This document shows positions 15,975 through 24,048 of a DNA stretch of 64,000 nt, in pieces. This stretch comes from Streptomyces sp. WAC 01529 (GTDB lineage Bacteria; Actinomycetota; Actinomycetes; Streptomycetales; Streptomycetaceae), in NCBI RefSeq assembly GCF_003945545.1, contig NZ_CP029617.1:6847001-6911000 (forward strand), read 5' to 3'. A program made the translations under genes and the position numbers. A model generated the notes under the pieces. The model was not told where the DNA came from. It ran no database searches and saw only the letters and a program-made list of their open reading frames with translations. Numbering within the stretch: position 1 is the stretch's first letter; every line of letters starts with the position of its first letter.

Positions 15975-17149
15975 GCGTTGGTGGTTCCGTTCTCCGCCTT
16001 CCAGCCGATGGGGGCCCGGCCGTGCTGGCGGTAGTGGTGGGGCTTGGCGCGGTCGTGGCACTGGTAACCGAAGCCGTGCTGGAGGAAGTAGCGCGGCGGC
16101 TCGTCCAGTCCCTCCACGACAATGGCACGGTCGTTGACCTGTACCTCACCCGTCGCGCCGAGGGCTCGGGCTTCTTGGGTGACCGTTGACAACTCCGGCT
16201 TGACCCAGGCGGCTCGGCATCGCGCGATCTGCTCCGAGGGGCAGATGTCGCACAGCTCCGGGACGCCGAAGTGGCCGTTGTAATCAGCCTCGCCATGCGC
16301 GTACGCCACCCCGCAGGAGGTCTTGCGGAACAAGGCGCCCCAGGAGTCGCCTTGCCCGAAGGCGTCGAGTATCCGCTGCTCGGCGGCCTCGGGCATGATC
16401 TTGCGCCGCGCTGTCTCCTCGTACGGCATGGGCAGATCGTGCGCCTCGTAGTAGGAGGCGATCTCCTCGCGGAAGAACAGACCGGTGAAGACCGTGGCGT
16501 GGGCGTGCTGGGACAGCTCCCTGGCCCGCTCGATGTCGGCGTCGGAGTCGTTCAGTCCTGGCACGATCGGCCGCCAGTACAGGACGGTGCGGTACCGCTC
16601 AGCGTGTGCGTGCAGGGTACGCAGGCTCTCCGCGGCGATGTGCGAGTCCACGGGCTCGATGGCGGGGTTAGCTATGTTGGAGTGGGTGACCAGCACGGTC
16701 AGACGCAGGTGCGTGAAGCTGTTGAGGACGGCGCAGTCCTCGGGGCCCACCCGCCAGCGCGTGATGATCAGGACGTGGTTCGTCAGACCCCGTTCGTCCA
16801 GCTTCCGCAGCACCTCGTACACGTGAGGCTTCACGATGGGCAGCATCGGGTCGGTGGCCCGGTTCAGGAGCTGGATCGGTGTCGTGTGCGCCCGGAAGTA
16901 CGAGTGGCCGGTGAGACGGGCGACGGCCTCTCCGTCGCTCATGAGGCGTCGGGGAACCTTCATCTCGAAGTTGTCGAAGAGGTGCCGGACGCAGTATCCG
17001 CACTCCAGAGGGCAGCCGACGATCCAGTTCAGCGACAACCCCGACTTGCGGTACTCGATCACGTCGGCGAGTGCCGGCTTCAGACCGCGGATCTTCTCGG
17101 GGGAGAGGATCGGCAGGGCGCGGCGGTGCGGGGCAACGGGGACGTTCAT
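15971..17149 (-). CDS. Radical-SAM enzyme, SPL-like, with extra cysteines
   Basis: 392 aa. The iron-sulfur motif is C46-x3-C50-x2-C53 (GCPLECGYC). The core (HVLIITRWRVGPEDCAVL, LRLTVLVTHS, RTVLYWRPIVPGLND) resembles spore-photoproduct-lyase-like radical-SAM proteins. The C-terminal part has further cysteines (SCGVAYAHGE, LCDICPSEQIARC) that could hold an auxiliary cluster. The product ends in an ATGA overlap with the exonuclease. The start at 17149 is the first ATG after the kinase gene, 28 nt from its stop, with GGAGGACCAC upstream. The substrate is unknown. Operon partners point to a nucleotide or nucleic acid. Confidence 0.8.
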   Translation of the reverse strand: MNVPVAPHRRALPILSPEKIRGLKPALADVIEYRKSGLSLNWIVGCPLECGYCVRHLFDNFEMKVPRRLMSDGEAVARLTGHSYFRAHTTPIQLLNRATDPMLPIVKPHVYEVLRKLDERGLTNHVLIITRWRVGPEDCAVLNSFTHLRLTVLVTHSNIANPAIEPVDSHIAAESLRTLHAHAERYRTVLYWRPIVPGLNDSDADIERARELSQHAHATVFTGLFFREEIASYYEAHDLPMPYEETARRKIMPEAAEQRILDAFGQGDSWGALFRKTSCGVAYAHGEADYNGHFGVPELCDICPSEQIARCRAAWVKPELSTVTQEARALGATGEVQVNDRAIVVEGLDEPPRYFLQHGFGYQCHDRAKPHHYRQHGRAPIGWKAENGTTNA

Positions 17150-17177
17150 GTGGTCCTCCAGAAGCAGGCGAAGGGAG

Positions 17178-18209
17178 TTACGCGTCAACGGGGGAGGTCT
17201 GGCGCGGCAGGGGTGCCAGCAGTTCGCGGCGGCCGGCACCGAACCAGGTGCCGAAGTCCCGACGAGCGGCGTCGGGGTCGTCGGAGGTGTGCACCAAATT
17301 CCGCACGAGACGCTTCTCAGCGAGGGCGGCGTTGAGGCTGTCCTCACCCAGGTCGCCGCGGATCGTGCCGGGAGCAGCGTGGGTGGGATCGAAGTGGCCG
17401 AGGAGCTGACGCAGACGGCCGTGGAAGCCGGGCTCGCCGTGCGCGAGCGCCACCGTGACGGGCCGCTCGGCGTACATCGAGTCCAGGCAGGCGGGAATGT
17501 CGCGGTCGGGGAACCAGTCGGCGTCCACCAGAAGGTCCCAGTAGTGCACGTGGATCTGCCACGCTTCCACGGTGACGTCGCGCCGGTCGGTGACGGTGAG
17601 GCCCGCGGCAGCGATCCGTGCGAGCACGGCGTCCACCTGTCCCTGCTCCACCGCGTCCGGCTTGCACAGGATGACGGCGCACCGCTCGAAGTCCGGGGCT
17701 GACGGGCGGGCTGCACCGAACCAGGTGCCGAAGTCGCGGCGGGCTGCGCCCGGGTTGTCCGAGGTGTGCACCAGGTTCCGGACCAGCCTGTTCTCCGCAC
17801 GCGCAACGGCCAGGCTGTCGTCCCCGAAGTCGTGGCGGATCGTGCCGGGCGCGGCACGGGTGGGGTCGGTGTGGCCGAGGAGCTGTCGCAAGCGGGCATG
17901 CAGTCCCGGCTCCCCGTGAGCGAGGGCGACTACGACGGGCTGGCCGGCGTACGCGGCGTCGATGTGGGCGGGCAGGACCTGCGGGGCTGTACCGGTGCCC
18001 GCGAGCATGTCCCGGTAGGCGACGTGAGCTTGCCACGCCTGCGCAGTGAGATCGCGTCGCCCGGTGATGGTGACGCCTGCGGCTGTGATGCGTTCGAATA
18101 CCGCGTCCACCAGCCCCCGCTCCACCGCGTCCGGCTTGCACAGGACGACTGCCCAGCGGGGGAAGTCGATGCCCGTCACCACGGCGCCGCTCGGCGGCTT
18201 GTCGTTCAC
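17178..18209 (-). CDS. Tandem nucleoside-diphosphate kinase
   Basis: 343-aa protein made of two complete NDK-like domains (about residues 15-165 and 175-325) that are clearly homologous to each other. Each has the N-terminal CKPDAVE(R/Q)G motif, the APGTIR strand and the phosphohistidine motif NLVHTSD (H148 and H307). Ordinary NDKs are ~140-residue single domains, so a fused pair is unusual. The likely role is gamma-phosphate transfer to a (modified) nucleoside diphosphate. The GTG start at 18209 overlaps the synthase stop as GTGA. Confidence 0.85.
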   Translation of the reverse strand: MNDKPPSGAVVTGIDFPRWAVVLCKPDAVERGLVDAVFERITAAGVTITGRRDLTAQAWQAHVAYRDMLAGTGTAPQVLPAHIDAAYAGQPVVVALAHGEPGLHARLRQLLGHTDPTRAAPGTIRHDFGDDSLAVARAENRLVRNLVHTSDNPGAARRDFGTWFGAARPSAPDFERCAVILCKPDAVEQGQVDAVLARIAAAGLTVTDRRDVTVEAWQIHVHYWDLLVDADWFPDRDIPACLDSMYAERPVTVALAHGEPGFHGRLRQLLGHFDPTHAAPGTIRGDLGEDSLNAALAEKRLVRNLVHTSDDPDAARRDFGTWFGAGRRELLAPLPRQTSPVDA

Positions 18210-19225
18210 TGCTCGGCTCCTGCGGTCGCGCACACCGGCCAGCGGTGCCCGAGCAGCCAACGCAGGCCCGGATGCAGTGCGTTGAGCACATCGCGGCTCA
18301 CTGCCTCGGTCTTGTCGTGCTCGATCTGCCGGTACGCCTCGAACAGCAACACGGCCTGCTGCCAGTACGCGTCCACGTCGAGGCGGGCGATGTAACCCGC
18401 GCCGTACTGCGCCTTGTTCGTACGCAGCAGCTCCTCGTGCCGCAGGACCCGCCAGATGGTCTCGGGAGTGGTCTGCGCCGGCATCGCCGGGAACGGGAAG
18501 TGCTGAGGGCTGCGCCTGAGGGCCGCTTCGTCCAGGACCCTCTCCACGCGGTCGGCGTTCCTGTCGTTGACGTGCGCCGAACCGATGAAGTGGGTGTAGG
18601 TCCCCAACTCCAGCCCGAGCTGCACGGCGGCGTACTCCTGAACCATCGTGAAGCTGAACACGTCGGACAGCAGGCCGCAGTCCAGGTCATTGGCCCGCAT
18701 GTTGCACACCATGTGCAGACGTCCGTCGCGCACGAGCAGGTGTAACCCGGCCAGGCACGCCACGTCGGGGTTGTCATCGACGGACAGCTCGGCGGCGGAG
18801 AAGACCGGCAGGTACCCGCGCTTGCTGTCGGTCTCCACGCGCAGCAGCTCCAGGACCCGGTCGAACGGCGAGATCGACTGTCCCTGGGCCGGGTTGAAGA
18901 GGGTGTAGCCATAGGCGGACCCGCCGAGATTGACCCCGTCGGGGGAGATGAAACGCATGGACGGCGCGTAGTAGCCGATCATTTCGAGGTCTCGACGGCC
19001 AGCGAGGTACCAGAGGGCTTCGGCGAACTGAAAGATCGGATTGGCCTTGCGTGCCACCAGGTACGGAAGCCTCTGGCGGGGATCGGTCAACCGGAAACCA
19101 ACGCCAAGCACTTCGCGTGCTTGGTTGCCGCGGGCAGCGATGTGGTGTTCGTGCTCGCTGGTCGCCAGCTTGAGCAGGGCGAGGTACGCGGCTTCGACGC
19201 TGCGAAAGGTAGAGGTTGAGAGCAT
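18206..19225 (-). CDS. Thymidylate-synthase homologue, predicted (d)CMP-type
   Basis: 339-aa ThyA-fold protein. Aligning by eye to E. coli ThyA (C146-Y209) is gapless with an offset of +11. The catalytic Cys is C157, the phosphate-binding Arg is R177, and D180, G184, G208 and H218 are conserved. The ThyA residue N177, which reads uracil, is D188 here. From the literature, Asp at this place is found in T4 dCMP hydroxymethylase and in MilA-type CMP hydroxymethylases. ThyA S167 is A178 and Y209 is N220, both near the sugar/phosphate, so ribo- or deoxy-preference may differ too. It follows the upstream gene by 9 bp. Confidence 0.85.
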   Translation of the reverse strand: MLSTSTFRSVEAAYLALLKLATSEHEHHIAARGNQAREVLGVGFRLTDPRQRLPYLVARKANPIFQFAEALWYLAGRRDLEMIGYYAPSMRFISPDGVNLGGSAYGYTLFNPAQGQSISPFDRVLELLRVETDSKRGYLPVFSAAELSVDDNPDVACLAGLHLLVRDGRLHMVCNMRANDLDCGLLSDVFSFTMVQEYAAVQLGLELGTYTHFIGSAHVNDRNADRVERVLDEAALRRSPQHFPFPAMPAQTTPETIWRVLRHEELLRTNKAQYGAGYIARLDVDAYWQQAVLLFEAYRQIEHDKTEAVSRDVLNALHPGLRWLLGHRWPVCATAGAEQ

Positions 19226-19234
19226 GCACGGCTC

Positions 19235-20239
19235 CTAAGACGTGGTGTTTGGTGACGGAGCGCTCAGGTGATCGGCCTTTCGGCGCTTCCACCGCGGCCG
19301 CGTACTGGGCCTGCTCACGGCCGGGGTGGGAGCGGGGGCGGTGTCTTCGGGGATCGGGCGGCAGGCGAGGAAGGTGGCCGCGGTGTCGGTGTCCGGGTGG
19401 CAGGGGCGTTTTCGGCGCCGGACCTGGTAGCCCGCGGTCGTGAGGGTTTTGGCGAGGTGTGCGAGGCCCCGTATCCAGTGGGTGTACGCGCCGGACGGCG
19501 CGGTCGGCTGGTCAGGGTCACGCTTGTAGGCCGGGTTCGGCTCCCAGGTGACAAGGGCGCAGTCCCGTGTTCCGGGGGGCCACAGGAACTCCTCGACCTC
19601 CCGCACGAGGCACCGTCCGACGGTGGTCGCCTTGTCACCCGCAAGGGACGGATCGGCTCGTGCGAGGAGGCTTGGGAGGCGCCAGGTGTTGATGGCGGCA
19701 TGCGGCTTGAAGTTGGGGCGTGGAGGGTGGGCGTGGCGCAGGTCCTCGGCGGTTCGCGGGGATGGTTCGATGCCCTCGGGGAGCCGGTAGACGATGAGGT
19801 CGGCGCCCCCGTGCAGGTCCGGGGTCTTGGGCACGCCCCATTCCTCGACGACGAAGCCGCAGTCCGCCAGGGCGTCGGCGCACGCGTCGAGCCGTTCCGT
19901 CCAGTGCTGCATCGCGCCGGGTGGCACGCGCCCGGTTCTGTCGTCGCGGCGGAAGAGGGGGTCGGGGAAGAAGTGGACGACGGTGGCGAACTCGGCGTGG
20001 GCGGGCCACAGTTCCTCCGGCAGAGCTGCCGCCTGACACCAGCCGCGGCCCTCGGGGATATCCCGCGGAACCTTGGAGAAGTCCATGTACAGACCGCCGA
20101 GTTTCAACCACTTCAGGTGGTGGTTGACGAGAGCGCTACCGGACCGGCCGGGGTCGGCGGGGTCGAACAGCGGAGGTGTGCTCGCCGTCGTGTCCTTGAC
20201 TGGGGGCTCAGGGGAACGATGCCGAGCATGGGCGCTCAT
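19235..20239 (-). CDS. Unrecognised protein with two internal repeats
   Basis: 334 aa, family not recognised. Two related halves can be seen. LWPAHAEFATVVHFFPDP...HWTERLDACADALADCGFVVEEW aligns with LWPPGTRDCALVTWEPNP...HWIRGLAHLAKTLTTAGYQVRRR. Each half has a Trp/Phe-rich strand followed by a helix and a Gly-turn, suggesting a duplicated small alpha/beta domain. The ATGA overlap with the upstream membrane-protein gene sets the start at 20239. A long upstream extension of the frame is spurious. It sits next to the synthase gene in the same coupled operon. Confidence 0.6.
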   Translation of the reverse strand: MSAHARHRSPEPPVKDTTASTPPLFDPADPGRSGSALVNHHLKWLKLGGLYMDFSKVPRDIPEGRGWCQAAALPEELWPAHAEFATVVHFFPDPLFRRDDRTGRVPPGAMQHWTERLDACADALADCGFVVEEWGVPKTPDLHGGADLIVYRLPEGIEPSPRTAEDLRHAHPPRPNFKPHAAINTWRLPSLLARADPSLAGDKATTVGRCLVREVEEFLWPPGTRDCALVTWEPNPAYKRDPDQPTAPSGAYTHWIRGLAHLAKTLTTAGYQVRRRKRPCHPDTDTAATFLACRPIPEDTAPAPTPAVSRPSTRPRWKRRKADHLSAPSPNTTS

Positions 20240-21249
20240 ACGGCGGCTCCGCGGGCGCTCGGTTCGGCGAACATCTTCAGCAGGCGTGCCTCGACGGTGC
20301 CGATCGTGATGGCCACAGGGATGGCGGCCAGGAGGCGATGGTGGAGCGGGAGCGGCATGAGGAGACCGCCGATCAGATCGAAGACGGCGTGGCCGATGAT
20401 CAGCGGGAGTACGCGGCCGTGACGCAGGAAGATGGACAGTCGGCCGAGGGCGAAGAAGAGCATCCCAAGGGCGGGCGCTCCGAAGTACGCATGCAGGGCG
20501 ACCTCGATCACGCAGACCGTGGTGTAGATCTGCCACGCAGGCCGTCCTGCGGCCGTCATCAGTGCGGCTGTGGCGGCCACGATCACGACATCCTCGACGG
20601 CGACGGCCACCACGAGCGCGGCCAGGAGATCGACCGGGCTCTTGACCCCGATGGCGGCCAGCTGGTCTCCCATGACGGGCAGGGCATCCACGTCGAACCA
20701 GCGCAGCGCCTGCACGCCCAGGAAGGACAGGGCCCCGCCGATCATGCAGAAGGCGAACACGCGCTTAGCGAGCTTGTATGCCTCGGCGTTCCTGAGCCGG
20801 GGACTCTTTTCGCGTGATGCTCTTTCCAGCGTGACGCCGTGGGAGCGGCAGACCTCCACCGCGAGCCACGCGAGCGTCACCCCGGTCACGACCGTTCCGG
20901 CATGGCCGAGGCTTGCGTCAGGGTCGGTGGCGCATAAAGAGAGAGCGCCGCAGCTCACCGCCGCGCAGCGGTGCAGCATCCGCTGGCGCGGGGACACCCG
21001 ACCAAGGGGTGTGCGGGCTATGACCAGCCAGGGGAGCCAGAAGAAGACCACGATGCCCACGCCTATGCGGACCAGCGCGGTGTAGTGGAACGTGCGTTGC
21101 GACCAGTGAACGTCGTATAGCGCGCCGAGGCCCAGCCCTGCGTTGATCAGGGGTGTGATGGAGGCGAGTACCAGCAGCGCGCCGGCGTTGAGCAGGGCCC
21201 GCCGAGCTGCCGCACCGTGCAACTGGACGGGAGTGTGCGAGTGCGTCAC
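20236..21249 (-). CDS. Polytopic membrane protein, CPBP-protease-like
   Basis: 337 aa with about eight hydrophobic segments. Positions resembling the CPBP/CAAX-protease motifs are present but altered: VEDVVIVAATAAL for the EExxxR helix, LHAYFGAPALGMLFFALG, and IGHAVFDLIGG for the final His-containing helix. Proteolytic activity is therefore uncertain. The stop overlaps the next gene and the start overlaps DUF5999 (both ATGA), so it belongs to the nucleotide operon. It might release or sense something at the membrane. Confidence 0.55.
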   Translation of the reverse strand: MTHSHTPVQLHGAAARRALLNAGALLVLASITPLINAGLGLGALYDVHWSQRTFHYTALVRIGVGIVVFFWLPWLVIARTPLGRVSPRQRMLHRCAAVSCGALSLCATDPDASLGHAGTVVTGVTLAWLAVEVCRSHGVTLERASREKSPRLRNAEAYKLAKRVFAFCMIGGALSFLGVQALRWFDVDALPVMGDQLAAIGVKSPVDLLAALVVAVAVEDVVIVAATAALMTAAGRPAWQIYTTVCVIEVALHAYFGAPALGMLFFALGRLSIFLRHGRVLPLIIGHAVFDLIGGLLMPLPLHHRLLAAIPVAITIGTVEARLLKMFAEPSARGAAV

Positions 21250-21446
21250 GCCGCCACCATCGCGGCGGTCGCGGGCCGGTGCGGGGCGATGATCTGGCCG
21301 TCGGGCAGCAGCTCACCGGTGTCCTCGAAGAGCAGGACGTGGTTGCACAGCAGGCTCCAGCCCTGCTCCGGGTGGCTCGCCAAGGGGAGAGCGGCTTCCC
21401 GGTCGGTGGACTCGGCGCTCGGGCACGGCGGCTTGTGCTGGCACAT
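21246..21446 (-). CDS. DUF5999 small protein
   Basis: 66 aa, beginning MCQHKPPCPSAESTDREAA and containing HPEQGWSLLCNHVLLFEDTGELLPDG, the diagnostic sequence of the streptomycete DUF5999 family. Function unknown. The Cys/His N-terminus may bind metal. The start at 21446 matches family length, although the frame is open further. It is the first gene of the ATGA-linked run 21446-13494. Confidence 0.8.
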   Translation of the reverse strand: MCQHKPPCPSAESTDREAALPLASHPEQGWSLLCNHVLLFEDTGELLPDGQIIAPHRPATAAMVAA

Positions 21447-21675
21447 CGTATGGCCTATCTGGGTCGGATCGGAACGGGGAGCGTGCACGGGGTGCGGCAG
21501 AAAAGATGGGGGTGGCCGACCGCCGCCTCGCACCCCTGAAGGGCGGCGGCCGGGGCGGCTCCCGCAGGTGCCGGCCTACGGGAGCGCCGCTTCCTCCCCG
21601 CGGTGGTCTCGGGCCGCTCCCGCACGGGGGCACGGTGGGCCAGCGAGACCGGGAGGAAGCCCAGTCTGGGAAGTG
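21447..21675. other. 229-bp intergenic region with hairpin
   Basis: Separates the nucleotide operon from the regulator gene at 21676. A GC-rich interrupted inverted repeat (21555-21564 with 21579-21590, two-base bulge) could end transcription. The promoter for DUF5999 should lie here, but no clear -10/-35 pair was found. Confidence 0.35.
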
Positions 21676-22140
21676 TTAGGTCTGTACGACGGTGCTGGTG
21701 CGCGGCACCGCCTTCAACAGGCCGTACTGGTGCGCCCGGGTTACGAGGTGCGCACGGGTATTGGCCTGCAAGGACGTCATCAGGTGCCGGGTGTTTCTGC
21801 GGATCTTTGAGGGCGGTCTGCGCGTCTTGGCTGCAATCTGGGCTTCGGTCAGGCTCTGCGCGAGCAGGAGTATCAACTCCTTTTGCTGTGGCGGAACGTA
21901 GACCGGGACGGGCTCGCGGGCGGGGGGTCGGATCAGCCCCAGCTCGTAGGAGCGGTTGACGAGAGCCGCCTGGCCCCGTACGCCCACCAATTTCGACGCC
22001 ACGGTGATGTGGTGGCGCACCGTCGCCCTCGTGAGCCGAATGCGACCCGCGATCTCGCGGTCGGTCAGGCCCTCGGCGAGACCCTGCACCACCTGCCGCC
22101 CGCGGCGGGTGAACGAGACAGTCACGGCGTCAGCGGACAC
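21676..22140 (-). CDS. LuxR-type regulator with two HTH units
   Basis: 154-aa protein built of two helix-turn-helix units. The first (about residues 6-70) is a good LuxR domain (GLAEGLTDREIAGRIRLTRATVRHHI). The second (about 85-150) is diverged (LAQSLTEAQIAAKTRRPPSKIRRNTRHL). No receiver or sensor domain. The GTG at 22140 has AGAGGA upstream. A GTG at 22242, overlapping the previous stop as GTGA, would add 34 Pro/Arg-rich residues and is the alternative start. Confidence 0.7.
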   Translation of the reverse strand: MSADAVTVSFTRRGRQVVQGLAEGLTDREIAGRIRLTRATVRHHITVASKLVGVRGQAALVNRSYELGLIRPPAREPVPVYVPPQQKELILLLAQSLTEAQIAAKTRRPPSKIRRNTRHLMTSLQANTRAHLVTRAHQYGLLKAVPRTSTVVQT

Positions 22141-22238
22141 GTCAGTCCTCTCTTCGGTTTCCGGGTTGAGGGCCGCTCGATGAGCCGGGCGCGAAGTCTC
22201 CGGCTCACCGAGCGGCGGTCTGTGGTGGCCGCGCTCTG

Positions 22239-23084
22239 TCACAGGTCTTCCAGGTTGACGACCGTGAACGCCCGCACGGTGCGCACGAGCTGGGAGGCCA
22301 CCATCCAGTCCAGGTCGGCGTGACCGTAGGGCACGGGGTCGCCGTCGAACGCCATGGCTTGGATGGTGCGGTCAACGGTGTACCGGTAGGGCGTGCCGAC
22401 GACGCCGTACAGGGGTGCGCTCTGCGCCAGCAGCGCGACGCCGTGCTTGGCGAGGTGAGAGCACCCTTCCGGCGCCGTGCGCGCGTGTTCGCGGCAGAAC
22501 GGCGGCTGGGTGGTGCGGAGCGAGGTGCTGGGGTCGAGCGCACCCGCCTTGGTGCTGTGGAGGAACAAGATCCCCTCGTCCGTCCTGGCCGGTTCGCGGC
22601 AGAACTGGCACAACAGCTGCGACATCGTCTCGCGCTGCCGGGCCGGGTTGATCATCTTCCAGCGCGGCGCGCCAGTCAGCACCCCGTGCTCGTCGAGCGA
22701 CTGCGAGACCCGCGCCCACAAGACACCCTGCGCGTCGCGGTCCCTCCGCCTTTCGTCCGCGTACCTGACGCGGCTTCCCCCAGCGCTGCTGAAGGAAGCG
22801 CGTAAGGCGGAGAAGGACTCGTCCACCTCGCCCTCGCGGGCCGTGATATACGGGATCGGCGCCCGCGGCCGCGGGGCGCTGCCCCCAGTGCTGCTTCTGC
22901 CGTGCGGCCCAGCCGGTGCGGGAGGGCCAACCTCTCGGCGAGTAGCGGGACGTCGGAGCTGCCGGGTGGCCGTGCGCCGCCGCAGTACGAAGCGCAGCTG
23001 CGGGCGTAGTCCCCGGGATCGGCCCCCATCGGAGTCGTCATCGGCCGCGTCGGGGTCGGCGCTGGCGGGCTTGGACACAGACAT
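22239..23084 (-). CDS. Hypothetical protein with Cys/His cluster
   Basis: 281 aa. AAGGAAAAG upstream supports ATG at 23084. The N-terminal ~80 residues are Arg/Pro-rich and disordered. The middle contains a conserved-looking ADERRRDRDAQGVLWARVSQSLDEHG. Residues ~155-210 contain two CxxC/H-type sites (LCQFCREPARTDEG, FCREHARTAPEGC), suggesting a zinc-binding domain. The C-terminus is a soluble alpha/beta segment. The family was not identified. Confidence 0.6.
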   Translation of the reverse strand: MSVSKPASADPDAADDDSDGGRSRGLRPQLRFVLRRRTATRQLRRPATRREVGPPAPAGPHGRSSTGGSAPRPRAPIPYITAREGEVDESFSALRASFSSAGGSRVRYADERRRDRDAQGVLWARVSQSLDEHGVLTGAPRWKMINPARQRETMSQLLCQFCREPARTDEGILFLHSTKAGALDPSTSLRTTQPPFCREHARTAPEGCSHLAKHGVALLAQSAPLYGVVGTPYRYTVDRTIQAMAFDGDPVPYGHADLDWMVASQLVRTVRAFTVVNLEDL

Positions 23085-23108
23085 GCGTGCTTTTCCTTTC
23101 GGACATGC

Positions 23109-23600
23109 TCAGACAAGGGGCCGCTCGGGCGAGAACACCGAGCAGGAGGCCGGGGGCGTGGTCGGCACCCGGGTGTGCTGGGCCGCCGTGTACTGGTCGA
23201 TGGCGTCTTCGCTGTAGCCGTAGAAGCGGCCCAAGGTGGTCTCGTCGTGCCCCGGCCACCAGGGCATCGGTGGTCTTTCGCCCCACTCGACGACGCAGCC
23301 GTGGTCCGAAAAGACCGACCACCCCACCCGCACGAAGGGGAAGCCGGGACGCCCGCGCAGTGCGTCCCGGACGGCGAGCCCGAAGCACAGGCAGGGCACG
23401 GGGTAGTAGCCACCGCGGCGGCTGCCTCCGACGGGAACAACGAGCAGCGGTATTTGGATCATGCAGACTGCCAGGCTCTGCTTCAGCAGCTCCGGGTCAG
23501 CGAGTCGTTGCGTGTAGTACCCAAGGTCGTATGCTTCCCGCGCCTCCATCAGGACCGCGGCCACCGGCGGATGATCCTCGGCGTCGGGCGTATGCATCAT
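23109..23600 (-). CDS. DUF6302-type protein
   Basis: 163 aa. The core (DLGYYTQRLADPELLKQSLAV, PLLVVPVGGSRRGGYYPV, AVRDALRGRPGFPFVRVGWS) matches the DUF6302 family of streptomycetes, which is usually found beside regulatory genes. Function unknown. The second of two adjacent ATG codons (23597) is equally possible as the start. It lies 24 bp before the zinc-cluster protein on the same strand. Confidence 0.65.
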   Translation of the reverse strand: MMHTPDAEDHPPVAAVLMEAREAYDLGYYTQRLADPELLKQSLAVCMIQIPLLVVPVGGSRRGGYYPVPCLCFGLAVRDALRGRPGFPFVRVGWSVFSDHGCVVEWGERPPMPWWPGHDETTLGRFYGYSEDAIDQYTAAQHTRVPTTPPASCSVFSPERPLV

Positions 23601-23658
23601 TCGGTGTCCCGGAGGCCCGTGCCGAGTGCTTTCAGCAGGTCAAGGCTGGACCGTGCTT

Positions 23659-24048
23659 TCATGGCGCGTTGTCTCCCATCAGGTCGAGCACGTCGACGAT
23701 GGCCAGGGCGAAGCGGAGGATGTACCGGTGGGCGTGCTGGGGCTGGGGTCGCTCGGCGCGCAGTTCGGTGAGGAGGTACATCGCATCGACGGGGTATGGC
23801 GTGACCGTGTACGGCACGAGCTGGATGAGGGAGAGCGTCGTCTGTCGGAACCGGGCGGCGAGTTCTTCGATCTCCTCTGGAGTGGGGCGCGCGTGTTCGC
23901 CGAGCACGGCTTCTAAGTCGGCGTACAGCGCCGGCGCGTCGATGCTGATCTGCGAGCGGCGCAGTGCGACGAGCAGCGGCCCCATCTCGTCGGGTGCGGT
24001 GGTGTACCGGCGGCGCATCAGCTCCGCGCAGACGCGTGCGGCGGTCAT
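23659..24048 (-). CDS. Small helical hypothetical protein
   Basis: 129 aa, mostly helical (PTPEEIEELAARFRQTTLSLIQLVPYTV), ending near residues YILRFALAIVDVLDLM. It resembles in style the small DUF6415-like proteins that accompany streptomycete HATPase genes, but I cannot assign it firmly. The start is set by an ATGA overlap with the HATPase gene. Confidence 0.55.
   Translation of the reverse strand: MTAARVCAELMRRRYTTAPDEMGPLLVALRRSQISIDAPALYADLEAVLGEHARPTPEEIEELAARFRQTTLSLIQLVPYTVTPYPVDAMYLLTELRAERPQPQHAHRYILRFALAIVDVLDLMGDNAP

Noticed and set aside
15971..17899. 642-codon reading of the radical-SAM frame
   Set aside because: The first 250 residues are an out-of-frame reading of the tandem NDK gene. 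The ATG at 17149 gives the natural radical-SAM N-terminus.
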